Counted from the stretch's first letter, positions 54,501-61,571 are shown. The stretch is DNA of 64,000 bases from Podocnemis expansa (GCA_007922195.1 ML682088.1:3675110-3739109); one strand, 5' to 3'. The notes: generated by a model not told the origin, from the sequence alone. Translations and numbers: made by a program.

Positions 54501-57500
54501 TGGGCTCATGAATTCACAGAATGGAGAAGCTCATTTCATTGGACTGTCACAAATGTAGTCTTCCAAAACAGCAATGTTTAATGTGATTTATAGAGAAGCA
54601 ATGGTAAATTCTAATCCACTCTGTAAACATTGTTCATCCTCCTTTTGACTCAAGGCCAGAGCAGGGTGATTGTTGTGCCCTTGTCTACAATAGCAGAATT
54701 TTCCAATACACTCAGACAAAGCCACAGCGGGCACAATTAGTTATAAGAACTGTTCCAGACACCACAGCCTCATCCACACTGCAGCTCCAACCAGTTTGAG
54801 CCCCAGTCTACACTTGCTGCACTTTCAGACGGCAGTAGACAGGAGATACACAAGGTATTTTAAATGCTGTGTGTGTCTCCCATTGACTGACTAACTAGAC
54901 CTTACACACTTTGCTAAGGTGATTGGAAATGCCATTTGTTTGCTTTAGCACTATCCCACTTCCAGGACTGGAGTTAGTAGAGCAAACTTCAGAGTGATTG
55001 AGCAGTCTTGACAGACAGCTCAATTGCACCCAGAAGAGTGCACTGACAGCAGCGATTTTGCCACTGTCTATACAGACATACCATTAGAATGAATTCATAT
55101 TTTTGGTACAGCCAAGCAAACCAAGCCAAACAGATCATAGAGCCTTAGCACCATAAATAAGGCACATTTCTGTTGACTCAGAACGCAAAGTGAATTCTCC
55201 ATAGGCCTAAACTCAGACCTCACGAGAAAAACATTTACCAATTATCAATGACTATGAACTGCTACTAAGAATGATGACGACTCAATCATTGGACCAGAAG
55301 AAAAGTGAGGATTATAGTCAGGTGGCCAGCGCGCTCAGCTAGGATGTCAGAGATCCAAGCTTACAACCCTACTTCAGTGGCTAATTATGTATAAAGAGTG
55401 GACCAGCTTCAACAGGAGAGATTAAGACTCAGCCCAGAATATTTGATAGTCCAGAGGATAAGACTCTCCTCGGACGTGGGGAACCCCTATTCAAACCCCT
55501 TCTCCACATCAGGCAGAAGGGGGAACTGAATCCAGGTCTACCACATTGCAGGTGAGATTCCTAATCACTTGGCTCAGTTATATGGTACACCTCCCTCCTC
55601 CTGTCTCTAAACCCAAGAGCCTCTATCCTGAGAAAACTACTTGAAACTACTGGGTTTTTTAGCAAATTCATGTCAAATTTGTGAATGTTTTCAGGCCAAA
55701 TAAAGCTATGCTTTTGGTGAATAAATTATTAATCTGAAAATTTTTGCCCAGCTCCAGATGACAGCTAGCCCAGATATATCTTCACACCCTGCTAGCACCT
55801 TTGACTGCAGTGAGACCTACCAGACGGGGCAGGAAAGATTCCACTGGCATCCATTGTTAACACCACATTTCCACAGCCAATTCTCTAGCATCTAGGGGCC
55901 TGAAGCTACAAGCTTGGGTTTCAAAGAGTATATTCTGGTGATTTTTTTTAATATTTAATCTGAATATCATCATTCAGAGATTCACAAAGTTTTGGAGCAT
56001 CTCTGTAAAGAGCCAGAAGCTCCTCTGGACATAAGTAGGCTTCCTCTCCATGTGGCTGAGTCATGAACAGTCAAATAGCACCACAATTTTCTACATCATA
56101 TTTCCTCTATCATTATTTTGGGCCCAACTTAAACAGCACTGCTCTGGAGTAGCCCGGAGTTTCCTGTTACTCAGCCAAATTCTGATCACAGTTATACCAT
56201 CGTCTATCTAGACCTATGCCAAAGTCAGAGTTGTTCTGAAGTCAAGCCAGCATACACAAGATCAGCACTCAGTGGGTTAAACATTAATTTCCCCATAATG
56301 AGGACAATCTGTAATACTGTATGCACAGTGAATTCCTAAATAACTGGTTTGTCTCTACAGCTGTGAGGATTTGCGTGTGTTTACTGTGTGCCTTAGACAA
56401 ACAGAGGGCATATTTATACCTGCAATTCAGGGGCAAAAAGACAGCTGGAGCCCAAGGAAAAGATCCATAGCTGAGTCTCAGAATCTCTGAACCATGCCTG
56501 AAAAGCAAAGCTGCTCTAAAGATGAAAAGCGTGAGGATTCTCCCCCTCCTCGCCTTTGTAACATGGAAACCTTGCTAACATGGAGTCACCACAGCAGCTA
56601 CTAAGGCAGGATGTGTTGCAGTAGCTGTGAGAAAGGGGCATAGCTGAGGTGTCCTCACATGTTGGTAATCTCCAGGTACCAAAATGTTCTAAAGTGCTCT
56701 TGGCAGCTTGTGGAGCTTACAGCAGCTTTGGGCATCTCTCCTCAGCACTGGGCAATCAAGGAGGCATGTTGCTGGTTTAAGAGTTAGGTGGGCTGTAAGT
56801 GGCTTCCTTCCACAACTCAGGTTCTGCCCACAGAAATATTTTTATGCAGCCTTCAAAGAAGAGTAATGGCAAGTGAGAAAAAGAATATCCTAGGATACTG
56901 AACAAACAAACAGTACTACTGAGGGTCCCCCCCACACACACACACACTCCAGTCCAGATGTTTATCAGAATAATAATAATAATAATAATAATACAAAAAA
57001 CTGGGAGCATCACAAAATCAGTCTCAATTTGCATCTGGCACAGCAGACAGCAAAATGGTCCTAAAAGTATTATCCAAAAAATGTCACTACTAAACCAGGT
57101 AACAAGGTAATTAATCATGCCTGATTAAGCAGCACCTGTACTCTGTTGATGACAGCTCTTTTATGACGGATATGATTTGCATTATTCCTGCATCTACAGT
57201 CACAAGTGCATCTTAGAGTCATAAGATGCAGTGCCTGACTACCTTCTTCTCACAACTATTCAATAAGAATAGTATTGATCAGTTGCGGGTTTTCAGTGGT
57301 TGGAAACTCAAACAATAAAACATTCCTGTTCATCTTCCAAAAATGGGAGCAGAAGCAAACATTATGGAACTGTGCATTTGCTACCAATCAAATGCAAATT
57401 TGTTAAATTAAGCAGAGTCTTGTGAATTGGCAGCTTCTCAGAGGTGACACTTGTCATGAAGTTTTGATTTCCCAGAGTATTTCTTAAATCAGTGAACAGG

Positions 57501-59897
57501 GGTTGCTGGATCAAAATTACACATCATTGGAAAAAACATTTTTTTCCCGTATCAGACCCTGACTCTGCACTGAGATAGATGCAGGAAGACCACCAGCTTC
57601 GCACAAACCTGTATGTAGGCATCTCATCAGAAGATTAGGACCAAACCTCTTTGCCTACACTATAAATTACACTTCAGGTCAGGCCTTCTGAAAGATTTTT
57701 ATAGTGTGGACCACACTGATACTGCAGAGGTTATTTCCTGGATACATCCTCTCATGGTCTTGATCGTGCAGTCAACCTTACCTCCTGTTGGTAAGGACGT
57801 AAAATCCCTGTGGCACTTTCCAGTGTGGAACAACAATATCCAAAAAATCCATCATGTTGTTACAGTTTCTTTTAAAGAAGTCTAGAAGCTGGGAAAAATA
57901 GGAAAGCCAACAACACCTGACCAGCCAGCTTTCTAGCACCCCCTCTCCACCAGCCATGGTCTGCAGGCTATTAGAAGTTCTTGAACTGCAGTTCATTAAA
58001 CACATCTCTTTTACTGGCTAGAGTTCATGCTGTTTACTATTTGCATCTCCCACTGCTTAAAAAAAATCATATAGGCTAGGCGTTTGCATGTTTATTTGTA
58101 ATCAGTCTTAGCAATTTTCACCTCCAAGGTATTAGCACAATACTGTTGCAATGATTGAGTTGCTAGCTGTTCAGGGATGTGTTCCTTATGAAGAAACTGT
58201 TCCCACTGGCATTTAAGCAAACAACAGAAATATTTCTATTGGTTTTGGAAAAGCTAATTCTTACCAAAGTTAAATTGGTACATATATGGAGGAAAACACC
58301 ATTTTCCCCAGCTAAGCAACAGAAGTCATATCTACACACAGGGCCATCCCTGGGGCGGGGGGTGTGGGACCTGGGGCAATGGCCTGAGTGGGGCAAGGGC
58401 TGCACTCCATCCCTGCACTGGGGAGGTGGGGGGTGGGGGTGGCTCAGAGGTTGGCCCCACACTCCTGCCCCTTCCAAAGCCAGCCACTCTAGCCCCATGG
58501 GCAGAGCAAGCCAGTCCAGGGGCTGGACTCTGCTCTCTTGGCCTGATTTTGGGCCAGCCCTCCCCACCCCCAGGGCAGAACAGTTGGCCCAGGGGAGGGG
58601 CAAGAGTGGAGCCTGGCCTGCTCCACCACTGGGCCACCCGTTCCCTGTCCTGGGGTCGGGGCGAGCCAGTCCAGAGTAGAGGCTGTCACTGCACACTCCC
58701 ACCCCCCTCTCCCTTTTCCTGCTGCCTTCAGCTCTGCAACGAAGGGAGTGGGGAGGGAGCAAGGGACACTGCAGCCAGGAAGGGGCAGCGGTATGGGCTC
58801 CACGCTGCCCTGCTCAAGGCAGGATAGTGCATGGTCCAGGGAACCATGGGGCCAGGGGCAATCGCCCCTCTCACCCTCCCCCAAGGACAGCCCTTTCTAC
58901 ACAGCAACTAGAGAACATCTCTACACAGCAACTAGGTATCTATGGATGCCCCATGCCAGCTGACTCAAGCTCTCAGGGCTGGATCTGCTGGGCTTTTTCA
59001 TGGCTATGTAGACTTTTGGTCCTGTACTAGACCCAGAGCTCCAGGACCCTACCACTTCACAGGGTCCTAGAGCTCAGGTCCCAGCCTAAGCCCAGAAGTC
59101 TACACAGCTGTGAAACAACCTCTTAGCCCAAGCCCTTCAAGCCTGAGTTGACTGCCACAAGGCAGCTGCAGGTGTAAATATACCAGAGATACTGAGTGAC
59201 TTGCCCAAGATCACATAGGAAAAATCTGTGGTGGAGTAAAGAATTGAACCCAGCTGTCCCAAATCCCAGGGTAAAAATTTAATCACTATTCTTCTTCATA
59301 GGCCAAATCTATACTCTGCACCTACTTTGGTATCACACACCTCTCAGGTATGTGAAAAATTCACACCCCTCAGTGACACAGTTACACCAACCTTAACTTC
59401 CCATGTAGACAGCACTAAGTCAAATGAAGAGCTGCTCCCATTGACATAGCTACCACCTCCTGCAAAGACGGAGTAACTCAGCATCTGGAGTATAGTACTG
59501 GCCTTTGACAAAGGCCTGAGTGAGCATGTAGCTCTGCTTATAAACTGTGGTACTGTAGTGCTAGGAATATACCATTTCTCAGGCTTGATTTAGGTTATTA
59601 GGGCTTAGCATGTGTGGTACCAAGCATGTTAAACCTTCCCTGAAGTTAATGGGAGCTGAAGACACTCCAGACTTTGCAAGACCATGCCCTAACAAGGTTT
59701 CCCAGGAATATAGCTATTGCTGGCTTCAATGGGAGGAAAACTGGGCTCATGATCTAGTTGTTTGGCACCAACCTTATCTGCAAACTCAGATGAAATATTG
59801 CAGGTGTTGCTTGGAGCACGCACTCTTTTGCATCGCTTATCTTCATTGTGCAATGCCCAGGAATTAGCAAAATCATAACTGTTTTCCACCAGGGTCC
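9410..59897 (-). CDS. VWF: von Willebrand factor, partial gene (human exons 6-18)
   Basis: VWF is a secreted multimeric glycoprotein of endothelium and platelets that tethers platelets and carries factor VIII. Its propeptide (D1-D2) drives disulphide multimerisation and packing into storage granules. Thirteen minus-strand exons join in phase and translate to an unbroken cysteine-rich stretch matching human residues about 178-814. It runs from the late D1 VWD part through C8-1, TIL-1, VWD2 with a CGLC motif, C8-2, TIL-2 and an R-I-K-R cleavage site into the TIL of D'. All introns are GT-AG, and every exon length equals the human length as I recall it. No frameshift or stop is seen, so the gene looks functional. 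The signal peptide, first CGLC motif, D3, A domains and C-terminus lie outside the window. Coordinates span exons plus introns; exons are listed separately. Confidence 0.97.
9571..11912 (-). other. VWF intron 17
   Basis: This 2.3-kb phase-1 intron splits the furin-site codon after Arg. About 10480-10810 is rich in gctgc and ctgcagca motifs, with two similar gcacagtatggacatag and gcagcatggacataa stretches near 10720 and 10795. It may be an old DNA-transposon relic, but I cannot name it. No further gene is seen. Confidence 0.8.
11913..12007 (-). CDS. VWF: VWF exon 17 (propeptide C-terminus)
   Basis: This 95-nt exon runs from cctag to gttagt. After a split Cys it encodes [20 protein letters not shown] and then [11 protein letters not shown], ending one base into the next codon. 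It matches human about 729-761. The Arg is the P4 residue of the furin site, whose remaining residues are in exon 18. The segment after GALLP has drifted most, as expected for a linker before a protease site. Confidence 0.95.
12008..13695 (-). other. VWF intron 16
   Basis: This 1.7-kb intron contains the palindrome-core MITE at 12812-13195. A possible degraded repeat lies at about 12220-12600, suggested by ctaagcaagccatggctta near the left and gcctctgaattttgac near the right. Other sequence is unremarkable. Confidence 0.8.
12812..13195. mobile_element. Palindrome-core MITE
   Basis: Terminal inverted repeats GGCTATGTCTACACT and AGTGTAGACATAGCC are perfect over 15 bp and flanked by cat on both sides, which may be a 3-bp target duplication. 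The 384-bp core is largely iterated short palindromes of the form agtttgaact and agttcaaact. It has no open frame of note. End type and duplication length suggest a PIF/Harbinger-like origin, but that is inference. Confidence 0.85.
13696..13936 (-). CDS. VWF: VWF exon 16 (TIL-2 module; RGD lost)
   Basis: This 241-nt exon runs from aacag to gtaagt. It encodes [20 protein letters not shown], then [19 protein letters not shown] and [20 protein letters not shown], matching human about 649-729. The CNQTC sequon matches a human glycosylation site. Where human VWF has ERGD this protein reads EHGG (H-G-G codons at 13782-13790), so the propeptide RGD is absent. The exon lies between a 9.5-kb intron upstream and a 1.7-kb intron downstream. 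Confidence 0.97.
15137..15536. repeat. Inverted SINE-tail arrangement
   Basis: A plus-oriented copy (cagccctgttagtctagttc, then aaggagtcctgtgg and aaagactaacag) at about 15137-15255 faces a minus-oriented copy (ctgttagtctttaagtgcc) at about 15407-15536. Between them, gaatgggatgaaaataaat is matched by its exact reverse complement. Both arms belong to the reptile repeat family also seen at 15826, 28248, 35903, 36308 and 53268. Confidence 0.7.
15826..15915 (+). repeat. Reptile SINE tail fragment
   Basis: The sequence reads aacaaggagtcctgtagcac, then aaagactaacaaatatattt, attgcatgagctttcatggg and aaaatcccacgtcagac, the common tail of this SINE family. The 5' head is missing. Confidence 0.65.
15922..16541. 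mobile_element. Putative hAT-type element with GC-rich core
   Basis: The left end caatggttcccaacct and right end ggttggcaaccagtg form hAT-like inverted ends. The core repeats imperfect units around ctcccctctggctgca. A clear 8-bp target duplication is not visible, so the limits are provisional. Confidence 0.5.
17351..17532. mobile_element. Short hAT-type element
   Basis: The ends CAGTGGTTCTCAACC and GAGAACCACTG are the classic hAT (Charlie-like) pattern. Flanks ttctaaac and ctctaaaa match at 6 of 8 positions, as expected for an aged 8-bp duplication. At 182 bp it is nonautonomous. Confidence 0.75.
18296..18308. repeat. C homopolymer (13)
   Basis: A run of 13 C on the plus strand inside VWF intron 15. 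Confidence 0.9.
19856..20060. mobile_element. Short hAT-type remnant
   Basis: The left tcaaactcatt and right catgagtttgacacccctgg form the inverted ends of a caggggtgtcaaactc-type hAT element; the left terminus is mutated. Limits are approximate. Confidence 0.5.
20506..21015. mobile_element. hAT-type element with GC-rich core
   Basis: The ends CAAGGGTCGGCAACC (20506-20520) and GGTTGCCGACCCCTG (21001-21015) are near-perfect inverted repeats. Flanks ctctagaa and ttctagaa match at 7 of 8. The 510-bp body is very GC-rich with several chance open frames on both strands and no transposase. Confidence 0.85.
21604..21850. mobile_element. MITE, TGTCTACACT-end family
   Basis: The left part reads ggggtacattagaaaattag and the right ends ctaagtgtagacattaac. 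The internal ccacacttctgagtgacata matches the other copies of this family. Confidence 0.55.
22159..22341. repeat. Degenerate GC-rich repeat units
   Basis: Four imperfect units, for example agggctggcagtggcagg followed by agcctgatttggcc, lie at about 22159-22195, 22211-22240, 22246-22279 and 22309-22341 with uneven spacing. It may be part of a GC-rich transposon core. Confidence 0.5.
23459..23674 (-). CDS. VWF: VWF exon 15 (C8-2 module)
   Basis: This 216-nt exon runs from ttttag to gtaagt and encodes the second C8 module (human about 577-649). It begins [20 protein letters not shown] and includes [27 protein letters not shown] and WREPDFC. The [12 protein letters not shown] block is identical to human. 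The last base, T, joins CA of exon 16 to give Ser. Confidence 0.97.
23675..25290 (-). other. VWF intron 14
   Basis: This 1.6-kb intron contains a MITE (23758-24026). A possible hAT remnant starts near 24393 (gcaggggtgtacaaac). The rest shows no recognisable feature. Confidence 0.75.
23758..24026. mobile_element. MITE, TGTCTACACT-end family
   Basis: The ends gggcttggacacacta and tagtgtagacaaagcc are inverted repeats. The core includes ccaagtgatatagttatacc, typical of the family. It lies just upstream of VWF exon 15 in the transcript direction, 84 bp from its acceptor side. Confidence 0.7.
25291..25486 (-). CDS. VWF: VWF exon 14 (VWD2 end, CGLC motif)
   Basis: This 196-nt exon runs from tttcag to gtactg, starts in phase 0 and ends in phase 1. 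It reads [20 protein letters not shown], then DDFLTPSGL and [17 protein letters not shown], matching human about 512-577. The CGLC motif (25448-25459) is the second of two propeptide vicinal-cysteine motifs that human work links to disulphide exchange during multimerisation. [11 protein letters not shown] is the expected calcium-binding loop of a VWD module. Confidence 0.97.
26390..27195. repeat. Unclassified interspersed repeat
   Basis: The block begins tcaaggctttttccccactc and ends near gggttactacacccatcagc. It resembles in layout a repeat I associate with turtle and crocodile genomes, including an attggctgtcctgggactca segment. No inverted ends, LTR pair or open frame could be established. 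It includes a 12-G run at 26835-26846. Confidence 0.4.
28248..28375 (+). repeat. Reptile SINE tail copy
   Basis: The sequence reads atgtggcaccttaaagacta, then aagtttcgtgggcc, and ends agactaacacagctacccct, a complete small member of the SINE tail family with both conserved ends. Confidence 0.65.
29050..30270 (-). mobile_element. CR1 LINE 3' portion
   Basis: The minus strand shows the C-terminal reverse transcriptase part (fragments such as [29 protein letters not shown]) and then the CR1 3' untranslated region, with cagtgatggagaatccacca and agccagaaggga near its end at about 29075. Frameshifts and stops break the frame. It is oriented with VWF. Confidence 0.85.
30862..30962 (-). CDS. VWF: VWF exon 13 (VWD2)
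   Basis: This 101-nt exon runs from ttgag to gtagtt, entering with two codon bases and ending in phase 0. It encodes [20 protein letters not shown] and then [13 protein letters not shown], matching human about 478-511. The acceptor ends in GAG rather than CAG. The phase, the 101-nt length and the match to flanking exons leave little doubt. Confidence 0.96.
30963..32591 (-). other. VWF intron 12
   Basis: This 1.6-kb intron contains a C9-T9 homopolymer junction near 31091-31109, a tgctagtgtggacatac MITE-like end near 31138, and a MITE (32269-32549) lying almost against exon 12. No gene is seen on either strand. Confidence 0.75.
32269..32549. mobile_element. MITE next to VWF exon 12
   Basis: The left end tgtgtctacactgcacacta is matched by the right end actgtgcagtgaaaataca (inverted, imperfect). 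It ends about 42 bp beyond the exon 12 splice donor. Confidence 0.6.
32592..32730 (-). CDS. VWF: VWF exon 12 (VWD2)
   Basis: This 139-nt exon starts in phase 0 after cttag and ends one base into Gly at gtatgt. The peptide [17 protein letters not shown] continues to [19 protein letters not shown], matching human about 432-478. The His in KMKH (codon at 32644-32646) aligns with human His460, the second proposed pH sensor. A MITE-like element ends about 42 bp past the donor. Confidence 0.97.
33812..34146. mobile_element. Palindrome-core MITE (AAGTYGACTT type)
   Basis: The ends ggctatgtctatgcta and tagtgtcgacataccc are flanked by tat on both sides, a possible 3-bp duplication. Roughly a dozen copies of a palindromic unit, aagttgactt or aagtcgactt and near variants, fill the core. 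It shares its ends with 12812-13195 but has a different core motif. It has no coding capacity. Confidence 0.8.
34345..34412 (+). repeat. CR1 or SINE 3' tail with (attct)n
   Basis: ggactcgatgatctcatgag, then gtcccttccaaccctatg and attct repeats form the usual 3' end of CR1-mobilised retroelements, in plus orientation. Confidence 0.7.
34680..35040 (+). repeat. Pyrimidine-rich tract
   Basis: The plus strand is strongly C and T rich with ctctctctttcac-type runs, so the VWF pre-mRNA is purine-rich here. A long open frame across it is explained by this composition. Confidence 0.6.
35537..35673 (-). CDS. VWF: VWF exon 11 (start of VWD2)
   Basis: This 137-nt exon runs from tttcag to gtaaca and ends in phase 0. 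It encodes [19 protein letters not shown], then [13 protein letters not shown] and SVIIETIQ, the opening strands of the second VWD module (human about 386-431). The His in QSHF (codon at 35645-35647) aligns with human His395, one of two histidines reported to act as pH sensors for multimer assembly and storage. Confidence 0.97.
35903..36105. repeat. Inverted pair of SINE tails
   Basis: A plus-oriented tail (attgcatgagctgtcatggg) at 35909-35965 faces a minus-oriented copy (gctcatgcaataaataaatt, then aagtgccacaggactccttg and actagcacggctgcc) ending at about 36105. It lies about 230 bp upstream of the exon 11 acceptor. Confidence 0.7.
36308..36565. repeat. Diverged SINE copy
   Basis: It begins agagggtagctgcgtcagtc and ends with aaaataaatttgttagtctc, the head and tail of the reptile SINE family, with diverged sequence between. 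Confidence 0.55.
37447..37884. mobile_element. DNA element with long inverted ends
   Basis: The left agtggattagttaaactgc plus attaaact is matched by the reverse complement of the right end agtttaatgtg-type sequence finishing actaatccact. The arms of about 35 bp agree well. An inner block from about 37550 to 37743, ending cagtgtagacatacc, looks like a second MITE nested inside. Confidence 0.65.
38156..38202 (-). CDS. VWF: VWF exon 10 (microexon, entry to D2)
   Basis: This 47-nt exon has an acceptor ending in cctag and the donor gtatgc. After completing a split Cys it encodes [15 protein letters not shown] and the first base of Gly, matching human residues about 370-386. It is short and easily missed, but its phase fits both neighbours exactly and its length equals the human exon. 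Confidence 0.95.
38203..39826 (-). other. VWF intron 9
   Basis: This 1.6-kb intron contains a short CR1 or SINE 3' tail at about 38395-38450 in plus orientation (ttctggccttgacatctatg). The remainder holds no feature I can identify. Confidence 0.7.
39827..39938 (-). CDS. VWF: VWF exon 9 (TIL-1 end and E-type linker)
   Basis: This 112-nt exon runs from a ttcag acceptor to a gtaaat donor, entering with two codon bases and leaving with two. It reads [17 protein letters not shown], then [17 protein letters not shown] plus a split Cys, matching human residues about 333-370. The junction with exon 8 forms Val where human has Glu. All cysteines are kept. Exon 10 follows after 1.6 kb. Confidence 0.95.
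40690..40835 (+). repeat. MIR-like (CORE-SINE) relic
   Basis: The sequence reads aaataaggcacagacagatt, then gtccaaggtcacacaatgag and agccaggaatgggac, matching the conserved middle of MIR. It is ancient and degraded. Confidence 0.65.
41692..41945. repeat. GC-rich unclassified repeat
   Basis: It begins caagggctagattaaggagc and continues into a G+C-rich stretch to about 41945. The start resembles other hAT-type ends, but no matching right end is visible. Confidence 0.4.
42705..42800 (-). mobile_element. CR1 3' tail fragment
   Basis: gaccagaagggatgttttct, then gacctcatgtaataacacag follows the CR1 3' untranslated pattern on the minus strand. Confidence 0.55.
43229..43400 (-). mobile_element. CR1 3' untranslated fragment
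   Basis: catagaatcgtaggtttgca, then gaggtcatctagtccaaccc and aaatcatctcagccagggtt are standard CR1 3' end sequence on the minus strand. Confidence 0.75.
43907..44029 (-). CDS. VWF: VWF exon 8 (TIL-1 module)
   Basis: This 123-nt exon lies between a tttcag acceptor and a gtaatt donor and is phase 1 at both ends. It encodes [18 protein letters not shown] and continues to GCSCP, the trypsin-inhibitor-like module that follows C8-1 (human residues about 292-333). Cysteine spacing is unchanged from human. It has no start codon of its own and is recognisable only by similarity and splice sites. Confidence 0.96.
44030..46577 (-). other. VWF intron 7
   Basis: This 2.5-kb intron has an 11-G run at 44332-44342 and otherwise ordinary sequence. 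I recognise no repeat family, RNA gene or coding region in it. Confidence 0.7.
46578..46794 (-). CDS. VWF: VWF exon 7 (C8-1 module)
   Basis: This 217-nt exon starts in phase 0 after tgcag and ends one base into a codon at gtaagt. It encodes the first C8 module (human residues about 220-292) with the RCQLL start, [10 protein letters not shown], and a cysteine ladder that keeps every cysteine of the human module. An N-D-S sequon near the end (in PNDSSC) has no counterpart in the human protein as I remember it. The last base joins GG of the next exon to give Arg where human has Ser. Confidence 0.97.
47030..47235 (-). mobile_element. CR1 3' tail fragment
   Basis: gttagggccacaaaggatca, then caagtctgacttgctgtata and tcacaagataataagcact follow a CR1 tail on the minus strand, strongly diverged. 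Confidence 0.5.
52039..52061. repeat. T homopolymer (23)
   Basis: A 23-T run on the plus strand, poly-A in the VWF transcript direction. No adjoining retroelement body was recognised. Confidence 0.9.
53268..53440 (+). repeat. Reptile SINE tail copies, partly inverted
   Basis: gagctgtgttagtccagttc, then aaagattaacaaatttattt, atcacatgagcttccatggg, and finally an inverted tail ttgttagtctttaagtgcc. Same family as 35903-36105. Confidence 0.65.
55448..55580 (+). repeat. tRNA-like SINE relic
   Basis: The stretch contains an A-box-like ggataagactctcc and a B-box-like attcaaacccct, then an inverted partner ending cctaatcacttggct, a pattern of tRNA-derived reptile SINEs. A similar but poorer copy sits near 55322-55380. 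Confidence 0.5.
56932..56992. repeat. CA and AAT microsatellites
   Basis: A (CA)n run at about 56932-56947 is followed by an (AAT)n run at about 56970-56992. Confidence 0.9.
58339..58895. mobile_element. hAT-type element with GC-rich core
   Basis: A perfect 8-bp duplication tctacaca flanks it (58331-58338 and 58896-58903). The left cagggccatccctggggc is the inverted partner of the right ccccaaggacagccct. Both sides continue with paired ggggcaat and attgcccc blocks. The 557-bp body is GC-rich and noncoding. Confidence 0.85.
59185..59290 (+). repeat. MIR-like (CORE-SINE) relic
   Basis: gtgacttgcccaagatcaca, then ggtggagtaaagaattgaac and ccagctgtcccaaatccc match the conserved middle and 3' part of MIR. 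Confidence 0.65.
59300..59480. mobile_element. MITE, TGTCTACACT-end family
   Basis: gtgaaaaattcacacccctc, then agtgacacagttacaccaac and ccatgtagacagcacta match the core of the family at 5308 and 21604. The ends are degraded. Confidence 0.55.
59773..59897 (-). CDS. VWF: VWF exon 6 (end of D1 VWD module)
   Basis: This 125-nt exon lies between an acceptor ending in cgcag and the donor gttggt. It enters after one codon base and leaves in phase 0. The peptide contains [10 protein letters not shown], the typical end of a VWD module, and then CNISS, a sequon at the same place as one in human VWF. It corresponds to human residues about 178-219. It is followed in phase by the exon at 46578-46794, across an intron of about 13 kb. 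Confidence 0.96.
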
Positions 59898-60074
59898 CTG
59901 CGAATCACAAAAAAGGGAAGGAAATAGGGGTTTAGGGGCTTGAATAACAAAAGACCAGCACTGACTTTGTGAATGTAAGTAAAATGCTCATGAATTGTGG
60001 TATTAATCAATCTACAAAATTAAAACATTCCCCTTCCAAGTAACAGATTGCTCTGGATAGTTTTCTATAAACCT

Positions 60075-60520
60075 GATGGTTCTCAACCTTTTGCAAGTGG
60101 TGACACACTGTAAGGTTGTCAGATGTCAGGCAAAAGGAGGGCATGTCCTCCTTTTTTAACCTTCATGTCCTTCATTTTAAAAATACATGATTTTGTCTGG
60201 CTTTTTACTTAGAGGGTTTAAAGTATGCTGCAACACCCCAGAGCACCCTACTTTTTGGGGGAAGCATAAAACAGAAGATTACATTAATACTACACTTTCT
60301 CCATGTGCCCTCTAATATTCTCCTTTTCACACTTCCCTGTCCTCCTTTCCATGATTTGGTATCTGGTAACCCTAACTTGGTGTCATATCATGACCTTACA
60401 AGACACATCAGCCCACCCCCCACAAGCCAAAACCAGCCAACTCCCCAACTCTCCAGGAGTCACTCACTATGTGTGGCGACACAGAAATGTGTTCCTACAC
60501 AGTGGCTGAGAACCACCATC
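60075..60520. mobile_element. hAT-type element with nested second element
   Basis: The outer ends gatggttctcaacc and gctgagaaccaccatc are inverted, with flanks ataaacct and ataaacga matching at 6 of 8. Inside, aggttgtcagatg near 60113 and tatctggtaaccct near 60360 form a second inverted pair, so one hAT-like element appears to sit inside another. Confidence 0.65.
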
Positions 60521-61571
60521 ATAAACGATCAGGGCGAAATCCAGCATGGATTATAGAATCACCTCCCCACTCAGAGTGGCAAAGAAGATGAGCGCTAAAG
60601 CATGCAGAAAGCAGTTCCCATCATTTCTCAACTCTACAAGGAGAGATTAATTATTTAACTAGACACTAAATGGCTTTTGCTGCTCAGATAAATTCTGCTT
60701 GGAGCTTAAGTGCATTGGGATGATTTTTTGTGTGTGTGGTTTGGGTAAGTTTTTTTTTTTAATTTTTTTATTTGAATAGAAATTACAGATGAAAATAAAA
60801 TAATTAAGTCACCGTCTATTCCCAATCAAAATAGAAGAGTTTTTGACAGCAGTTGGTTCTCATTTTCTTTCCCCTTTCTATAACCATTATTTTAAAACTT
60901 TCCGCATCCCATATTTCTTTAGAACATTGTCCTTTAAGGATTAGTGGATTTATTGTACCTGATTCTCACTGCTGTATGATATCACATGTTGTCAATTCCA
61001 CTCGTTTAAAAAACATTATTTTGATTTGGTAGAAGTTGACACTCACTTTGCATTGGCATGATTGTGCAAAGCTGTAGGGAGTCAGGCCCAGTGGCTGCTA
61101 GCAAGTGGGAAAAGGAAGCTACCTCCCCTTTCCTTCCAATCCCTCTTGTTGATATGGGGACTTATTTCATGCTTATACCATTCCTTCCTTGTCCATCTTA
61201 CAGTCATTTATGAGGACATTACTTTCTTTCCACCTACCACTTTTGTAAAGTGTTTAATTTCACATTTGCTTCTGTGTTGCTGATTCTTCACTACTATTGT
61301 GAAGCTTGTAATATTTTCTTAATGGTTCGACTCCTGGAGGTATGCAAATATGAGCCAGTCTCTGCTTTTTCTTTCCTTTAAATTTCTAGCCCTCGTGAGT
61401 GCAGGAAAAAAAGCTTGAAAATATAACTCATGCAGATCCAATGTGAGCTCAACCTGTCATACTTCAGTAATCTTATTATTTTTAATGCAGTGATTTTTGA
61501 AGTCTGTGGTAGTAGCCACAGGAGGTTAAAAAGGATGCCAGTTCTTCTGCTGATACCTGCACCCCAGGGTA

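Larger units (their letters stand above)
46795..59772 (-). other. VWF intron 6
   Basis: At 13.0 kb this is the longest complete intron here. It holds a CR1 tail (47030-47235), a 23-T run (52039-52061), a SINE tail (53268-53440), tRNA-like SINE sequence (55448-55580), CA and AAT microsatellites (56932-56992), a hAT-type element with a perfect target duplication (58339-58895), a MIR-like relic (59185-59290) and a MITE (59300-59480). About 47300-52000 contains no recognisable feature. Confidence 0.8.

Noticed and set aside
55322..55580. Possible true tRNA genes
   Set aside because: A-box and B-box-like words are present, but the cloverleaf cannot be completed and the sequence continues as a degraded SINE.
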